Below, one piece after another: positions 1-9,598 of a stretch of DNA of 64,000 bases; position 1 is the stretch's first letter; each line of letters opens with the position of its first letter. The stretch lies in assembly GCA_947501275.1 (NCBI GenBank), contig CANMVD010000001.1, positions 1-64,000 on the forward strand, written 5' to 3'. This DNA comes from an uncultured Tateyamaria sp. Lineage in GTDB: Bacteria; Pseudomonadota; Alphaproteobacteria; Rhodobacterales; Rhodobacteraceae. A program made the position numbers and the translations under genes. The notes beneath the pieces are model-generated. The model was not told the DNA's origin. It saw nothing but the letters and a program-made list of their open reading frames with translations, and did no database searches.

Positions 1-77
1 GTCTTGCCGTGGTCAACATGCCCAATCGTGCCAATGTTAACGTGCGGCTTGTTACGCTCAAACTTTTCCTTTGCCAT
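1..77 (-). CDS. tuf: Elongation factor Tu, N-terminal fragment
   Basis: The reverse strand starts with ATG at 77 and reads [20 protein letters not shown] and on into the DHGK region of the first GTP-binding loop, which is the invariant start of bacterial EF-Tu. The gene leaves the window at base 1, so only about 25 residues are present. EF-Tu carries aminoacyl-tRNA to the ribosome as a GTP complex. The next gene upstream on the same strand is a lipoprotein gene ending at 161, so the 83-nt gap should hold the tuf leader. A 7-bp hairpin (115-121 with 130-136) lies in it. It has no T tract and does not look like a terminator. Confidence 0.95.
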
Positions 78-160
78 CTTGTCAGACGCCCTTTTTTGCT
101 CATGGGCCAGCGCGGCCCCGCTTCACTTCGCGGGGCATGTATTGCGATTGGGCAAGAAAA

Positions 161-697
161 TCAAGCGCCGTCAGCGCCCGGCATCACTCCGTAGAGCTGT
201 TTGTGAACCGAGGCCGCAAAGCCACGCAAGGTTTGCTGGTAGTCCTTGTCGGCAGTCGGTGATGTGACAGCACCAATGACCCCGCCAAGCCGGACCTGCT
301 CGGAGATCCCGGATACTTCGGTTGGCGGAACAATTGCGGTGTTGTTGGCTCTGCCTACGACGCTCAGGGTTCCGGTGATCGAGCTCTGCCCGCCCACGGC
401 AAAAGCCTGACCCGGAGAGACAAGGCGCACGCGATCAAGCACCAGCTTTATATCGGCATTGGCATTGCCCGGACGTGCGAGAACGGCACGTAGTGCCTTG
501 CGTACATCCGCCTCGACCTGCGCGGGAGAGAGCTTGAATTCACGTCCCGTGACACCCTGAAAGCGGCTCATGTCAATGTCGATTGTGCCAACAACAAGTG
601 CACGCGACTGCGCTTCGCTCACCAGTACGGGCTGCGCGCAAGCTGACAGAACGAAGAACAAGGACATCAAGATCAATGAGCGGATGGCACGTGGCAT
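161..697 (-). CDS. Putative outer-membrane or periplasmic lipoprotein
   Basis: The 178-residue product has a signal peptide with a clear lipobox (LSAC, about residues 17-20), so the mature protein probably starts at a lipidated Cys. The rest is soluble: a beta strand (ALVVGTIDI), an amphipathic helix with EADVRKALRAVL, hydrophobic strands with SSITGTLSVV and a C-terminal helix. I do not recognise a named family. The gene just upstream (733-1317) encodes another lipoprotein with the same order of elements, so the two may be diverged copies. The genes are 35 nt apart on the same strand and are probably co-transcribed. Function unknown. Confidence 0.8.
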   Translation of the reverse strand: MPRAIRSLILMSLFFVLSACAQPVLVSEAQSRALVVGTIDIDMSRFQGVTGREFKLSPAQVEADVRKALRAVLARPGNANADIKLVLDRVRLVSPGQAFAVGGQSSITGTLSVVGRANNTAIVPPTEVSGISEQVRLGGVIGAVTSPTADKDYQQTLRGFAASVHKQLYGVMPGADGA

Positions 698-732
698 AGC
701 AGAGACCTTTTAGAGATATGGAATTTGTGGAC

Positions 733-1317
733 CTACCCAGCGCTTGCGTCGGGGAGCGCTACGCTGTCTGCGACCTCATCAGGCATGAACCAGCCCTTTT
801 CCTTGTGCTGTCGCACCAGATAGCGTTCGATCGATTTGGCCGCGTTCTGACTGAGCTGGAGCAGTTGTTCTTCTGCGGACAAGGTGTAGCCGGACCCGAT
901 CAAAGTACCGGTGCCAAATGTCTCCAGAACTGTGATCTGCTTGGGTTCTTCGTTCAGCTTTTTGCCTGCCGCATCGTCCCACACAGTCACATTTAGGATC
1001 AGAGCGGATTTGGGGGACACCACAAGTGGGATACCCGGAACCGCAAGCACGTAGCCTTCGACAGAAACCCCGAAGTGATACCGTTTGTCACCCTCGTAGC
1101 GATCAAAGCGTTCTGCCAGCGCGGATTTTACACTTTCGATCAGCTGCTCATCCGTCGCTTCGCGGCTCAGGGGTCCGCGCTGCGCCTTGGGCGCGACAAC
1201 GATATTGTGCACGAGGTTGAAGTCACCCAAAGGGACCGGGGCCTGATCCAAATCGGCATTGCCTGCACAGGCTGCCACCATCACCAGCATTAAAAAAGCT
1301 GCTATAGACCGCATCAT
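733..1317 (-). CDS. Putative lipoprotein, possible paralogue of the gene downstream
   Basis: The product has 194 residues when started at the tandem ATG codons 1317/1314, after an AGG that can act as ribosome-binding site. A GTG at 1338 would add seven residues that do not look like a signal peptide. The N-terminus (RSIAAFLMLVMVAACAG) is a lipoprotein signal with lipobox VAAC. The mature part has an early strand (LVHNIVVAP), a helix (LIESVKSALAERF), strands (LILNVTVW) and a Gly-rich loop followed by a C-terminal helix. That layout resembles the lipoprotein at 161-697. No family is recognised. It may be a small envelope lipoprotein of the transport-accessory type, but that is a guess. Confidence 0.75.
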   Translation of the reverse strand: MMRSIAAFLMLVMVAACAGNADLDQAPVPLGDFNLVHNIVVAPKAQRGPLSREATDEQLIESVKSALAERFDRYEGDKRYHFGVSVEGYVLAVPGIPLVVSPKSALILNVTVWDDAAGKKLNEEPKQITVLETFGTGTLIGSGYTLSAEEQLLQLSQNAAKSIERYLVRQHKEKGWFMPDEVADSVALPDASAG

Positions 1318-1434
1318 CACCTGGCCATCTCCCCACACAATTCACAGCGACCCAGATAGCGCAGCGACACCCGCCGCGCAATTGCCACGCACTTGGCCGC
1401 GCCTTATATGTCAATAACGATACAGGAGTGTGCG

Positions 1435-2799
1435 ATGCCAGACACAGCCCCTTCGCCTCATCTGCCCGTGCGGGTACCACTGGCAACGCAAGAACTCGGT
1501 ATCTGGAAAAGCCTTTCGGCTGTGCGCAGCAACGTCCTTGCCGTCATCCCCGAAGTGGCCACGCGAATGCCGATTGTGTCCGGGAACACGGGCAAGCGCT
1601 GGCACATGATCATGGACCCAGACGCGATCCGCACCATGATGCTGGAGCGGTTGGACAACTACCCAAAGTCCATTGTGACAAAGAACCTGTTGCGTCCAGC
1701 GATCGGCGAGTCGCTGTTTATCGCGGAAGGGTCCCATTGGCGCTGGCAGCGGCGCACAGCTGCGCCTGTCTTCACGCATCGCAACATGTTGACACTCGCG
1801 CCCGTAATGACACGGGCTGCAGAACGTTGTGCGGCGCGGTTGGCAAACAGCACGGGGCACGCCGTAAATCTACTGGATGAAATGGTAGCGACAACCTTTG
1901 ATGTGATCGGAGAGGTGACGTTCTCTGGAGACGGGACATTTGATCGTGCCGCCGTACACTCAGCGATCGAAGATTACATTTCTGACGCAGGCAAAGTGTC
2001 TCTGCTGGACATTCTTGGTGCACCTGATTGGGTGCCGCGGCCCGGCCGGATGGTATCGGGCAAGGCGATGCGTCACGCCAAGGCAATGGCTGACAGAGGG
2101 ATCGAAGCCCGAGCGGCGCAAGGGCCTTCAAAAATCCCGGATCTGCTGGACTTGCTCTTGGCCGGATCTGACCCCGAAACAGACCGCAAGATGACCACGG
2201 CCGAACTGCGCGACAACCTTCTGACGTTCATCGTGGCGGGGCACGAAACAACCGCCTTGTCGCTGGCGTGGTCGCTTTACCTCGTGGCATTTGATCCAAA
2301 AGTGCAGGACCGCGCTCGGGAAGAAGCGCAAGGAGTTCTGCAGGGCCGGGCTGCTACCGGAGACGACGTCGCAGCATTGCCCTACATCCGCTCGATTATT
2401 GATGAGGCGCTGCGGCTTTATCCACCCGCAGGAATGGTGTCGCGCACGGCAATGGCTGATGATGAGCTATGCGGGCAGGATATTCGCAAGGGCGATACGT
2501 GCATCATACCGATCTATGCCCTGCATCGTTCACACTTGCTGTGGGATGCGCCTGACACGTTCGACCCCGACCGTTTTGCCAACCGAAAAGAGATCAAACG
2601 CTATGCCTACCTGCCTTTCGGCGACGGGCCGCGTATCTGCATCGGTGCGTCCTTTGCCCTGCAAGAGGCGGTGATTATTCTTGCTACGCTGCTGGCGCGG
2701 TTCCGGTTTGAAGCGGTGCCGGGCCACGCGCCGGACCCTGTCATGATCCTGACGCTGCGCCCACAGGGCGGTGTTTGGCTGACCGTGACGCCGCTTTAG
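1435..2799 (+). CDS. Cytochrome P450
   Basis: This is a soluble P450 monooxygenase of 454 residues. The I-helix oxygen-activation motif AGHETT is at about 268-273, the ExxR of helix K is in DEALRLYPP, and the heme loop [10 protein letters not shown] puts the thiolate ligand at Cys402. I chose ATG 1435 because AGGAG lies 6 nt upstream; upstream codons in frame have no Shine-Dalgarno. There is no N-terminal membrane anchor, so it should be cytosolic and depend on a ferredoxin or flavodoxin system, which is not in the window. The I-helix and ExxR context suggest the group that includes fatty-acid hydroxylases, but the substrate cannot be read from sequence. It ends convergently with the M48 protease gene (4-nt overlap). 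Confidence 0.93.
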   Translation: MPDTAPSPHLPVRVPLATQELGIWKSLSAVRSNVLAVIPEVATRMPIVSGNTGKRWHMIMDPDAIRTMMLERLDNYPKSIVTKNLLRPAIGESLFIAEGSHWRWQRRTAAPVFTHRNMLTLAPVMTRAAERCAARLANSTGHAVNLLDEMVATTFDVIGEVTFSGDGTFDRAAVHSAIEDYISDAGKVSLLDILGAPDWVPRPGRMVSGKAMRHAKAMADRGIEARAAQGPSKIPDLLDLLLAGSDPETDRKMTTAELRDNLLTFIVAGHETTALSLAWSLYLVAFDPKVQDRAREEAQGVLQGRAATGDDVAALPYIRSIIDEALRLYPPAGMVSRTAMADDELCGQDIRKGDTCIIPIYALHRSHLLWDAPDTFDPDRFANRKEIKRYAYLPFGDGPRICIGASFALQEAVIILATLLARFRFEAVPGHAPDPVMILTLRPQGGVWLTVTPL

Positions 2800-3923
2800 T
2801 CGCAGATACTGCGCAAATCCTTCCATTCACGTTGGGACAGGATGGGGGTTGTATACCCTTGGGTCCGGGCAAACGCCCGCGCGGCTTCCGCGCGCGTTGT
2901 GGTTTCGGGGTGGCTGGCCAGATAGGTTGGCAAGGACGGACCTAAACGCTCCAGCTTGCTCAGACTGTCGAAGAAATCCGCCATACCTTCGGCATTCGTA
3001 CTGGACCCGGCCAACAGTTTGAGAGCGAACAAGTCGGCCTCGGTTTCAGCTTCACGCGTATAGGACGCGTTCAAGGTGTAGTTTGCGACGACGACGGCCG
3101 CGGAACCCCCGGAAAAGTCACCCAGCACCATCGACAACAATCCAGCAGATCCGGCGGTGCGCAGCGCGTTGCGGGTCACGTCACGTGCCTCGACATGGCC
3201 AATCTCATGGCCCAGAACAGCGGCCACTTCGCCGGGGCCCTTCGCTTTTTCAATCAAGCCGCGCATCAAAACGATCTGCCCACCCGGAGCGGCAAATGCA
3301 TTGACCATGCGATGATCAAAAACCGAAATATCAAGGTCGTACCGAATGTCTGCGCGCTCTGTCAGACGCGTGGTCATCGTTTCGAGCGCCTTCAGGCCCT
3401 TGGGGTTGCGGCACACGAGGTCCGCGCCGCGCCCGCCCAAGCTCCGCTCCATCTGGCCCATAATCGCCCGACCCCAGGCAATCTCGCGCTCAATCGGGAT
3501 CAGGGTGGCAAAGGTGCCCGCCATCGCCGGAAGGATCACAAAGATCATCAGGGCAATGGCGCCCGCAGCAAGACCCGAACGGGTGACCACCTTGCGCAAG
3601 GTGCCGTGCGCGATGTCCTTTTTGGTTAGATCCGTGCACAGACGCCGCAGCGTCGCCACCATATCTGCATCATCCACAGTCAGGCGGGCCGTCTTGATCA
3701 GCGCACTGTCCAGCGACGCATCCGCCTTGAGGCTCAACACCAACTGATCGTCACGGGCCTGATCGCTAAGGGCCCGGATCGCCCAGAGTGGCCAGTATTG
3801 CGAGCCCATGGGCAGGTCTTCGTGCGTCAAGCGCAGCGTCTCGGCAGCGATGTCCACATGCAGCTCGACTGTCAGGCCCAGCCCGGATTCGCCGTCAAAA
3901 AAGCGTCCGAAACTGGCGCTCAC
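2796..3923 (-). CDS. M48 family membrane-anchored zinc metalloprotease
   Basis: The product has 375 residues. The zinc-binding HEIGH motif is at about 239-243 (VLGHEIGHVEARD), with the third ligand likely in EAETEADLFAL. Residues 1-115 form a soluble region with an early beta-rich part, followed by one membrane segment (about 116-138) and the peptidase domain, which should face the periplasm. I start it at GTG 3923, which overlaps the stop of the upstream DUF898 gene by 4 nt (GTGA). The two are therefore translationally coupled, which suggests a joint envelope role. Upstream ATG codons in frame lie inside the DUF898 gene. Oma1/BepA-like proteases of this type act in membrane-protein quality control; the exact substrate is unknown. 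Confidence 0.9.
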   Translation of the reverse strand: MSASFGRFFDGESGLGLTVELHVDIAAETLRLTHEDLPMGSQYWPLWAIRALSDQARDDQLVLSLKADASLDSALIKTARLTVDDADMVATLRRLCTDLTKKDIAHGTLRKVVTRSGLAAGAIALMIFVILPAMAGTFATLIPIEREIAWGRAIMGQMERSLGGRGADLVCRNPKGLKALETMTTRLTERADIRYDLDISVFDHRMVNAFAAPGGQIVLMRGLIEKAKGPGEVAAVLGHEIGHVEARDVTRNALRTAGSAGLLSMVLGDFSGGSAAVVVANYTLNASYTREAETEADLFALKLLAGSSTNAEGMADFFDSLSKLERLGPSLPTYLASHPETTTRAEAARAFARTQGYTTPILSQREWKDLRSICD

Positions 3924-5152
3924 AACGCCCCTCCGATGTCCAGCGCATCTGCGAACCCTTCGGCATCCGCGCCTTTGTCGGCCGAACGCTGGCGGATCAA
4001 TTCCAAATGGTCCGAGTTGTGGACCGTGATGTTGGTCACAGCATGGGCCACGATGGGTTGGGTCACCATGACCATCCATATTGCGCCGACAAGCAGCAGG
4101 GCAGAGACATAGCCCAAGGCAAACAGCACGGTGCCGCCAATCGCCAACCCTTCGATTGCGCCACCCGTGTCCAGGGAAGGCCCCCCCATCGACACAGCAA
4201 AAAAGACGGCACCGACAATGGCACCAAGGATGCCCAGAATAATCCCGGGCGCAATTGTGGCCGCTGCAAATCCGATGAGCACCTTCATCACCACGTGGGT
4301 GGGATCAAGATGCGCTTCAAACACAACTTCCTCGTCCAAAACGGCATTTCTGGTCAGATAGTTAAACGAATACACCCGAAAAATGATGGTTCCGACAATG
4401 ATCCAGACATAGGCAACCACGACGAACAGACCGCCAAACACGATTGCCCCAATTACGTTCCAATAGATACCGGCAGACACCATGGCCGTGGCCCCTACAA
4501 GCAATCCCATGCCGATAAAGACATGCTTCATTCCGGGATAAAGCGCCTGCCAGCGGCCCAGCAGTTCAAATTGCGCATCTCCGTACCAGCTGCGGTCCAC
4601 CATGTATTTCTCAAGGCGAAATGTGGCCAGAGGGGCTAGAATACCCAAAGTGATGGACGACAGGAATGTGTACCACAGCGCGCGCCCAACATAGCCCCAC
4701 GCACCGTTTTCCATACCAAAACGCAGCCCGCGCCACCGTGTCCGCGCCATTTTGTAACGACGCGCACGATACTGCGCGAACAACAGCAGCGGCATCACAG
4801 CCAGAAAGTTCAGATTGATCGCAACGCTTTGTGCAATCATCGCGGTTGGACTGTCATCCTGTGGGAGGATCGCCAGGCCAAGAAACGTCAAAAGCAGTTG
4901 GAACAGCCCCAGATACACAGCCAAAATGACAAGCGCGACAAGGAACCCCAGAAACTTTTCCAGTCCTGTTCCGGTATATTCAAAGCCGTCGTTTTCGCCT
5001 GATGTCGCGGACCAGACGTATTTGCGGATCCGCGTTTTGGCCCAGAACCGGTAAATCCCGAGGGTGACAAGCGTCAACAGGGCCGTTTTGACATATAGCC
5101 ACAGCAGCGGTTCCGTTTTGCCAAAATATTGGCCCTCAATGCGCCCACTCAT
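3920..5152 (-). CDS. DUF898 (YjgN-like) multi-pass membrane protein
   Basis: The 410-residue protein opens with the short basic motif typical of this family (LVTLGIYRFWAKTRIRKYVW) and repeats a related segment in the middle (ITLGILAPLATFRLEKYMVD). Several hydrophobic helices follow, consistent with about six to eight membrane segments. The repeat is probably an internal duplication of a membrane unit. The start is ATG 5152. It is the first gene of a two-gene operon with the M48 protease, overlapping it by 4 nt, and lies 68 nt from the parC stop. DUF898 proteins have no established biochemical role. Confidence 0.87.
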   Translation of the reverse strand: MSGRIEGQYFGKTEPLLWLYVKTALLTLVTLGIYRFWAKTRIRKYVWSATSGENDGFEYTGTGLEKFLGFLVALVILAVYLGLFQLLLTFLGLAILPQDDSPTAMIAQSVAINLNFLAVMPLLLFAQYRARRYKMARTRWRGLRFGMENGAWGYVGRALWYTFLSSITLGILAPLATFRLEKYMVDRSWYGDAQFELLGRWQALYPGMKHVFIGMGLLVGATAMVSAGIYWNVIGAIVFGGLFVVVAYVWIIVGTIIFRVYSFNYLTRNAVLDEEVVFEAHLDPTHVVMKVLIGFAAATIAPGIILGILGAIVGAVFFAVSMGGPSLDTGGAIEGLAIGGTVLFALGYVSALLLVGAIWMVMVTQPIVAHAVTNITVHNSDHLELIRQRSADKGADAEGFADALDIGGAL

Positions 5153-5220
5153 AAAAATACAATCCTGTCACTGCCCCCGGGTTTTCCGGGTGGTCATTAG
5201 CTCTTTCAGGAACTGTACCG

Positions 5221-7515
5221 TCAGTTAAAGCGGTTGTCGCGGGGAAATCCGCGGGGCGCCATACGCCCGGCACCGGCACGTTTGCCACGCCATTCGGCCA
5301 GATCGGTTTCAGTGCGGGTGCGTCCGGCCGGATCAAGCCAGCTCAGGCCTTCCTCAAGCGTGAAGGTGGTCGCGTCGCTCAGACCACCATCCTTGTATTT
5401 CTGCAGGCGTACACCCTTGCCGCGCCCCATCTCGGGCAACTCATCAAGACCAAAAACCAGCACTTTGCGGTTTTCACCAACAACGGCAACACTGTCCCCG
5501 ACCACCGGTTTGCATGTGGCCACCTGAACGTCACCGCGCACATTCAAAACCTGCTTGCCAGTCCGGGTTTGGGCGATCACCTCGTCTTCGGGCACAATAA
5601 ATCCGTCCCCCGCGCTGGACGCCACCAACAGCTTGCGGCCCGGTTTGTGGATCAGGATGGTGTGGATCTGCACCTCGTTGGGCAAATCGACCATCAAACG
5701 CACAGGTTCGCCCATGCCACGCCCACCCGGCAGGTTCGAGGCTGACAAGGTGTAAAAACGCCCGTTGGATCCGACGACCAACAACCGATCCGTTGTCTCT
5801 GCATGGAAGGTAAAGCGCGGACCATCGCCATCCTTGAACTTCAGCTCCCGCGCAAGATCGATATGACCCGTCATGGCCCGGATCCAGCCCATCTGACTGC
5901 ATACGACGGTAATCGGTTCGCGGTCGATCATCGCCTCAAGCGGGACATCCTCGACCTCACCGGCTTCTGCAAATGTCGTGCGGCGAGCCCCACCTTCATA
6001 GTCCTTGCCGAATTTCTTCTTTGCTTCGCGCATTTGATCCGCAATGGCCTTCCATTGCAGTTCCTCGTTCTCCAACAGATCCTCGAGGCCAGCGCGCTCC
6101 TCCATCAAGGCGGCCTGTTCGCGCAGCAATTCCATTTCTTCAAGACGCCGCAAGCTGCGCAGGCGCATGTTCAGGATCGCTTCGGCCTGAACGTCGCTCA
6201 ATTCGCCTTCGCCCGGCGCAGGCGGAACATAGTCAGCCTCGGTCATCGCACGCGGATGGTCGATAGACCAATTCTCGCGCATCAATGCAGGCTTGGGATC
6301 GTCATCATAGCGGATGATGTCGATCACGCGGTCAAGGTTCAAGAACGCAACAATCAGGCCTTCCAGCACCTCAAGGCGATGGTCGATCTTTTCCATTCGA
6401 TGGGTCGAGCGCCGGGTCAGCACCTCACGCCGGAACTCAAGGAAGGCACGCAACACTTCCTTCATCGAGCAGACCTTGGGTGTGACCCCATCAATCAGCA
6501 CGTTCATGTTAAGGCTGAACCGCACCTCAAGATCAGAGTTGCGATACAGCATCCCCATCAGCACATCCGGGTCTACGTTCTTGGAACGCGGCTCCAGCAC
6601 CAGTCGGATATCGTCAGCAGACTCGTCGCGGACATCGCCAAGGATCGGAACCTTCTTGGTCTGGATGACTTCCGCCAATTTCTCGATCAGCTTGGACTTC
6701 TGAACTTGATAGGGGATCTCGGTGACGACAATCTGCCACTGGCCACGCCCCAGATCTTCGACCTCATATCGACAGCGCAGGCGGAATCCGCCCTTACCTG
6801 TACGGTAGGCTTGCGCGATCTGATCTGCCGGTTCGACGATGATGCCACCCGTCGGAAAATCTGGGCCGGGCACAAAGTTCAGCAACGTGTCGTCGCGCGC
6901 ATCCGGTGTCTTGATCAGATGCAGACAGGCATCGCACAATTCGACAATATTGTGAGGCGGGATATTGGTCGCCATGCCCACGGCAATACCGCTGGACCCA
7001 TTGGCCAACAGGTTCGGGAACTGAGCCGGTAGAACAGCAGGTTCTTCCAGACGTCCATCATAATTGTCCCGGAAATCGACAGCATTCTCGTCGAGGCCTT
7101 CAAGCATGGCTTCAGCCACGACGGTCATGCGGGCTTCGGTGTAACGCGAGGCGGCCGGGTTGTCGCCGTCGATGTTGCCAAAGTTCCCCTGCCCGTCGAC
7201 CAGCGGGTAGCGCACGTTGAAATCCTGTGCGAGACGCGCCATCGCATCGTAGATGGCTGCGTCGCCATGGGGGTGGAAATCCCCCATCGTGTCGCCACTG
7301 ATCTTCGCGGATTTCAAGAACTTGCCCGTCGCATTCAACCGCAGGCGGTGCATCGCATAGATAATGCGGCGGTGCACGGGCTTGAGGCCGTCGCGCGCAT
7401 CCGGCAGTGCGCGGTGCATAATTGTGGACAACGCATAGGTCAGGTACCGCTCACCCAAAGCACGGCGCAGCGGTTCAGATAGGTCCATCTTGGGGGCGTC
7501 GACCGGATCAGACAT
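5221..7515 (-). CDS. parC: DNA topoisomerase IV subunit A
   Basis: The 764-residue product has the breakage-reunion domain with catalytic Tyr in AASRYTEARM (about residue 126) and a C-terminal DNA-wrapping region. It removes catenanes between daughter chromosomes together with ParE, which is not in the window. It is ParC rather than GyrA because the GyrA box (QRRGGKG) is absent and the C-terminal domain is short. The quinolone-contact loop reads HPHGDAAIYDA, with Ala and Asp where E. coli ParC has Ser80 and Glu84. The start at ATG 7515 gives MSDPVDAPKMDLSEPLRRAL, a typical N-terminus. In-frame codons upstream, as far as 7584, encode residues unlike the family. Confidence 0.95.
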   Translation of the reverse strand: MSDPVDAPKMDLSEPLRRALGERYLTYALSTIMHRALPDARDGLKPVHRRIIYAMHRLRLNATGKFLKSAKISGDTMGDFHPHGDAAIYDAMARLAQDFNVRYPLVDGQGNFGNIDGDNPAASRYTEARMTVVAEAMLEGLDENAVDFRDNYDGRLEEPAVLPAQFPNLLANGSSGIAVGMATNIPPHNIVELCDACLHLIKTPDARDDTLLNFVPGPDFPTGGIIVEPADQIAQAYRTGKGGFRLRCRYEVEDLGRGQWQIVVTEIPYQVQKSKLIEKLAEVIQTKKVPILGDVRDESADDIRLVLEPRSKNVDPDVLMGMLYRNSDLEVRFSLNMNVLIDGVTPKVCSMKEVLRAFLEFRREVLTRRSTHRMEKIDHRLEVLEGLIVAFLNLDRVIDIIRYDDDPKPALMRENWSIDHPRAMTEADYVPPAPGEGELSDVQAEAILNMRLRSLRRLEEMELLREQAALMEERAGLEDLLENEELQWKAIADQMREAKKKFGKDYEGGARRTTFAEAGEVEDVPLEAMIDREPITVVCSQMGWIRAMTGHIDLARELKFKDGDGPRFTFHAETTDRLLVVGSNGRFYTLSASNLPGGRGMGEPVRLMVDLPNEVQIHTILIHKPGRKLLVASSAGDGFIVPEDEVIAQTRTGKQVLNVRGDVQVATCKPVVGDSVAVVGENRKVLVFGLDELPEMGRGKGVRLQKYKDGGLSDATTFTLEEGLSWLDPAGRTRTETDLAEWRGKRAGAGRMAPRGFPRDNRFN

Positions 7516-7735
7516 AAATGCTGTGTAGCCAAGCCGCGTTTGAGGGACAAGCGGACATCTTGCACTTGCATGCAACCAATTCACGCATCGGGCGTTGTAT
7601 CGTTGCTTTGGAACAACAATTTCCCAAGGGGGAAAAATCTAGGCTTTTTTCCAGTGCCGGGAATCGTCGGCTCTGGTAACAAATATGTGTCGCATTGCTG
7701 CAAGCGACACTTGAGTTAAGTTGGGGGTGCGCGCG

Positions 7736-8356
7736 ATGACGCGGTTTATTCTTATTGTCACAACATTCGGCTTTCTGGCTGTTGCGTTCTATGAAATGAG
7801 CGGCGGCGCTGATTTCGACGCCGAAGCCACGCGGATGGCGCGCGTCGAGCAGCCTCCAGTTGTTGAGCAAGACAAAATCGATAACGTCGTTGCAGGCAAC
7901 GTGGCCCCCGCCCTTCCGCCAGTTGATGAAAACGTCACCCGTGTCACGCTGAACCTGACGTCGGTGAATGATGTTCTGCGCCCCAAGTCCAACCTCAAAA
8001 CCGAACGCGTTGTTCAAACGTCGGCCGTGATCGCCGAAGAGGACGTAGCGGTCAGCGAAGAAGAGCCAACGATCATCCTGCCCAGCCTGTTGGTTGACCG
8101 GCCCGTGATTACACCCGTCGACTTCAACGCATCCGCCGATGAGGTTGCATCCACCGGCGCAGAAGTGCGCCGTGTGACCGGCAACCGTGTGAACATGCGC
8201 GGCGGGCCCGGCACTGATTACTCCGTCGTGGGTCGTCTGGTGCGGGGGGATGATGTCGAAATCCTGCAGGATCCGGGCAATGGCTGGGTCAAGCTGCGCC
8301 CTGTGGCCGGTGGCACCGTCGGTTGGATGGCGGATTTCCTGCTCAGCGAAGGCTAA
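7736..8356 (+). CDS. SH3 domain protein with N-terminal membrane anchor
   Basis: The 206-residue product has one hydrophobic segment near the N-terminus (about 4-20), a long low-complexity acidic and Pro/Val-rich linker, and a bacterial SH3 domain at the C-terminus (RVTGNRVNMRGGPGTDYSVV through GWMADFL). SH3b domains often bind peptidoglycan or peptides, so a periplasmic envelope role is likely. I use ATG 7736; a TTG at 7721 is less likely. The gene diverges from parC across about 220 nt with no obvious operator. No enzyme domain is attached, so the function stays open. Confidence 0.85.
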   Translation: MTRFILIVTTFGFLAVAFYEMSGGADFDAEATRMARVEQPPVVEQDKIDNVVAGNVAPALPPVDENVTRVTLNLTSVNDVLRPKSNLKTERVVQTSAVIAEEDVAVSEEEPTIILPSLLVDRPVITPVDFNASADEVASTGAEVRRVTGNRVNMRGGPGTDYSVVGRLVRGDDVEILQDPGNGWVKLRPVAGGTVGWMADFLLSEG

Positions 8357-8473
8357 CGCCTGCAAAGCCCCGCAACCTGATTGCATCTCCGTCCATGCCC
8401 GATCCATACCCGTCCAGTAAACGCCGGTAGTGCCGTTTTCGATGACGCTTTGGGCAACGCACGGGGAACACGC

Positions 8474-9310
8474 ATGGTGCAAAAGACACTTCTCATTACA
8501 GGCTGCTCTTCCGGGATCGGCTACGCTGCAGCACATGGTATGCGGGCCCGTGGGTGGCGCGTGTTCGCATCATGTCGCAAAGCAGAAGACTGCGCGACAC
8601 TGATGGACGAAGGGTTTGATAGCCCCCTGATCGACTATACAGACACACCTTCCATCACCAGCGGGCTGGCCGTTGTGCTGGCCAAGACGGGTGGAACACT
8701 GGATGCTGTTTTTAACAATGGGGCCCACGGTATTCCCGGCGCTGTGGAAGATCTGCCGACCGACGCCTTGCGCGCAAACTTCGAAACCAATTTTTTCGGT
8801 GTACACGAACTCACGCGGCAGGTCCTGCCAGTCATGCGTGCTCAGGGGCATGGTCGTATCGTACAGTGTTCTTCGGTTCTCGGGCTTGTCGTTTTGCCGT
8901 GGCGCGGCTCTTACAACGCAACGAAATTCGCGCTTGAAGGACTTACTGACACGTTGCGCGTCGAAATGCGGGGCACGCCAATTGATGTCATCCTGATAGA
9001 ACCCGGACCAATCACAAGCATGATCCGCCAGAAGTCCATTCCGCACTTTGAAAAGTGGATTGACTGGAAGGCGTCCCCGCGTGCGGCGCAATACAAGGAC
9101 TATCTCCTCGAACGTCTCTATCGGGATACTGGCCCTGATACATTCGAATTGCCGCCAGAAGCGGTCGTGAAAAAGCTGGCGCACGCGCTGGAATCTGCGC
9201 GACCACGGGCACGATACTACGTGACGACTCCAACCTATATATCAGGATTTCTGCGACGTATCCTGCCTACGCGCGCGCTCGATTGGGTTGTCTCTCGTGG
9301 ATCGGGCTGA
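8474..9310 (+). CDS. Short-chain dehydrogenase/reductase
   Basis: The product has 278 residues with the classical SDR layout: TGCSSGIG nucleotide-binding loop (about 10-17), NNGAHG motif, catalytic Ser in QCSSVLG, and the YxxxK pair in SYNATKFALEG. The Cys in the glycine loop and the longer C-terminal part resemble the group of oxidoreductases acting on retinol-, steroid- or lipid-like substrates, but the substrate cannot be set from sequence. The start at ATG 8474 is immediately before the Rossmann strand. It precedes the twin-helix membrane protein and the adenosyltransferase on the same strand with a 77-nt gap. Confidence 0.9.
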   Translation: MVQKTLLITGCSSGIGYAAAHGMRARGWRVFASCRKAEDCATLMDEGFDSPLIDYTDTPSITSGLAVVLAKTGGTLDAVFNNGAHGIPGAVEDLPTDALRANFETNFFGVHELTRQVLPVMRAQGHGRIVQCSSVLGLVVLPWRGSYNATKFALEGLTDTLRVEMRGTPIDVILIEPGPITSMIRQKSIPHFEKWIDWKASPRAAQYKDYLLERLYRDTGPDTFELPPEAVVKKLAHALESARPRARYYVTTPTYISGFLRRILPTRALDWVVSRGSG

Positions 9311-9387
9311 CTGAGACGCGATGTCCGGTTCGCTTTTGCGCCAAGCACCTCTACATACACCTCAACAAAACAATAAGGACGAGGGAC

Positions 9388-9594
9388 ATGGCGTCTGACC
9401 CGCTGTTTATTCTGATCATTCTGGCCGTCCTTGCGGTGGTGGTTGTGCTGATGCTGGGCCTTGGTGGCTTTGCAAAGGGCTCTGGCTGGGCGCAGAAGAA
9501 TTCAAATCGGCTGATGCAATATCGCATTGGCGCGCAGTTCCTCGCGGTGTTGCTGATCCTCGCCTATGTGGCGCTCAAACGAAACGGGGGATAG
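9388..9594 (+). CDS. Small twin-transmembrane protein (HIG1-like)
   Basis: The 68-residue protein has two predicted membrane helices: residues about 5-25 (LFILIILAVLAVVVVLMLGL) and about 45-62 (FLAVLLILAYVAL). They are joined by a short polar loop with a QxxQxRIGAQ-like pattern (SNRLMQYRIGAQF) reminiscent of HIG1-domain proteins of alphaproteobacteria and mitochondria. ATG 9388 is preceded by GGACGAGGGAC. The stop is 4 nt before the adenosyltransferase start, so the two genes are probably one transcript. HIG1 proteins are linked to respiratory complexes; I infer only a membrane role here. Confidence 0.8.
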   Translation: MASDPLFILIILAVLAVVVVLMLGLGGFAKGSGWAQKNSNRLMQYRIGAQFLAVLLILAYVALKRNGG

Positions 9595-9598
9595 GGCA

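Noticed and set aside
115-136. Terminator before tuf
   Set aside because: The 7-bp GC hairpin is not followed by a T run in either direction.
3788-4639. 283-codon plus-strand frame over the M48 and DUF898 genes
   Set aside because: It spans two well-supported genes on the other strand and reads as low-complexity His/Arg-rich sequence.
5803-7032. 409-codon open frame on the plus strand
   Set aside because: It is antisense to parC and has no signal, motif or ribosome-binding site. It is a shadow caused by high GC.
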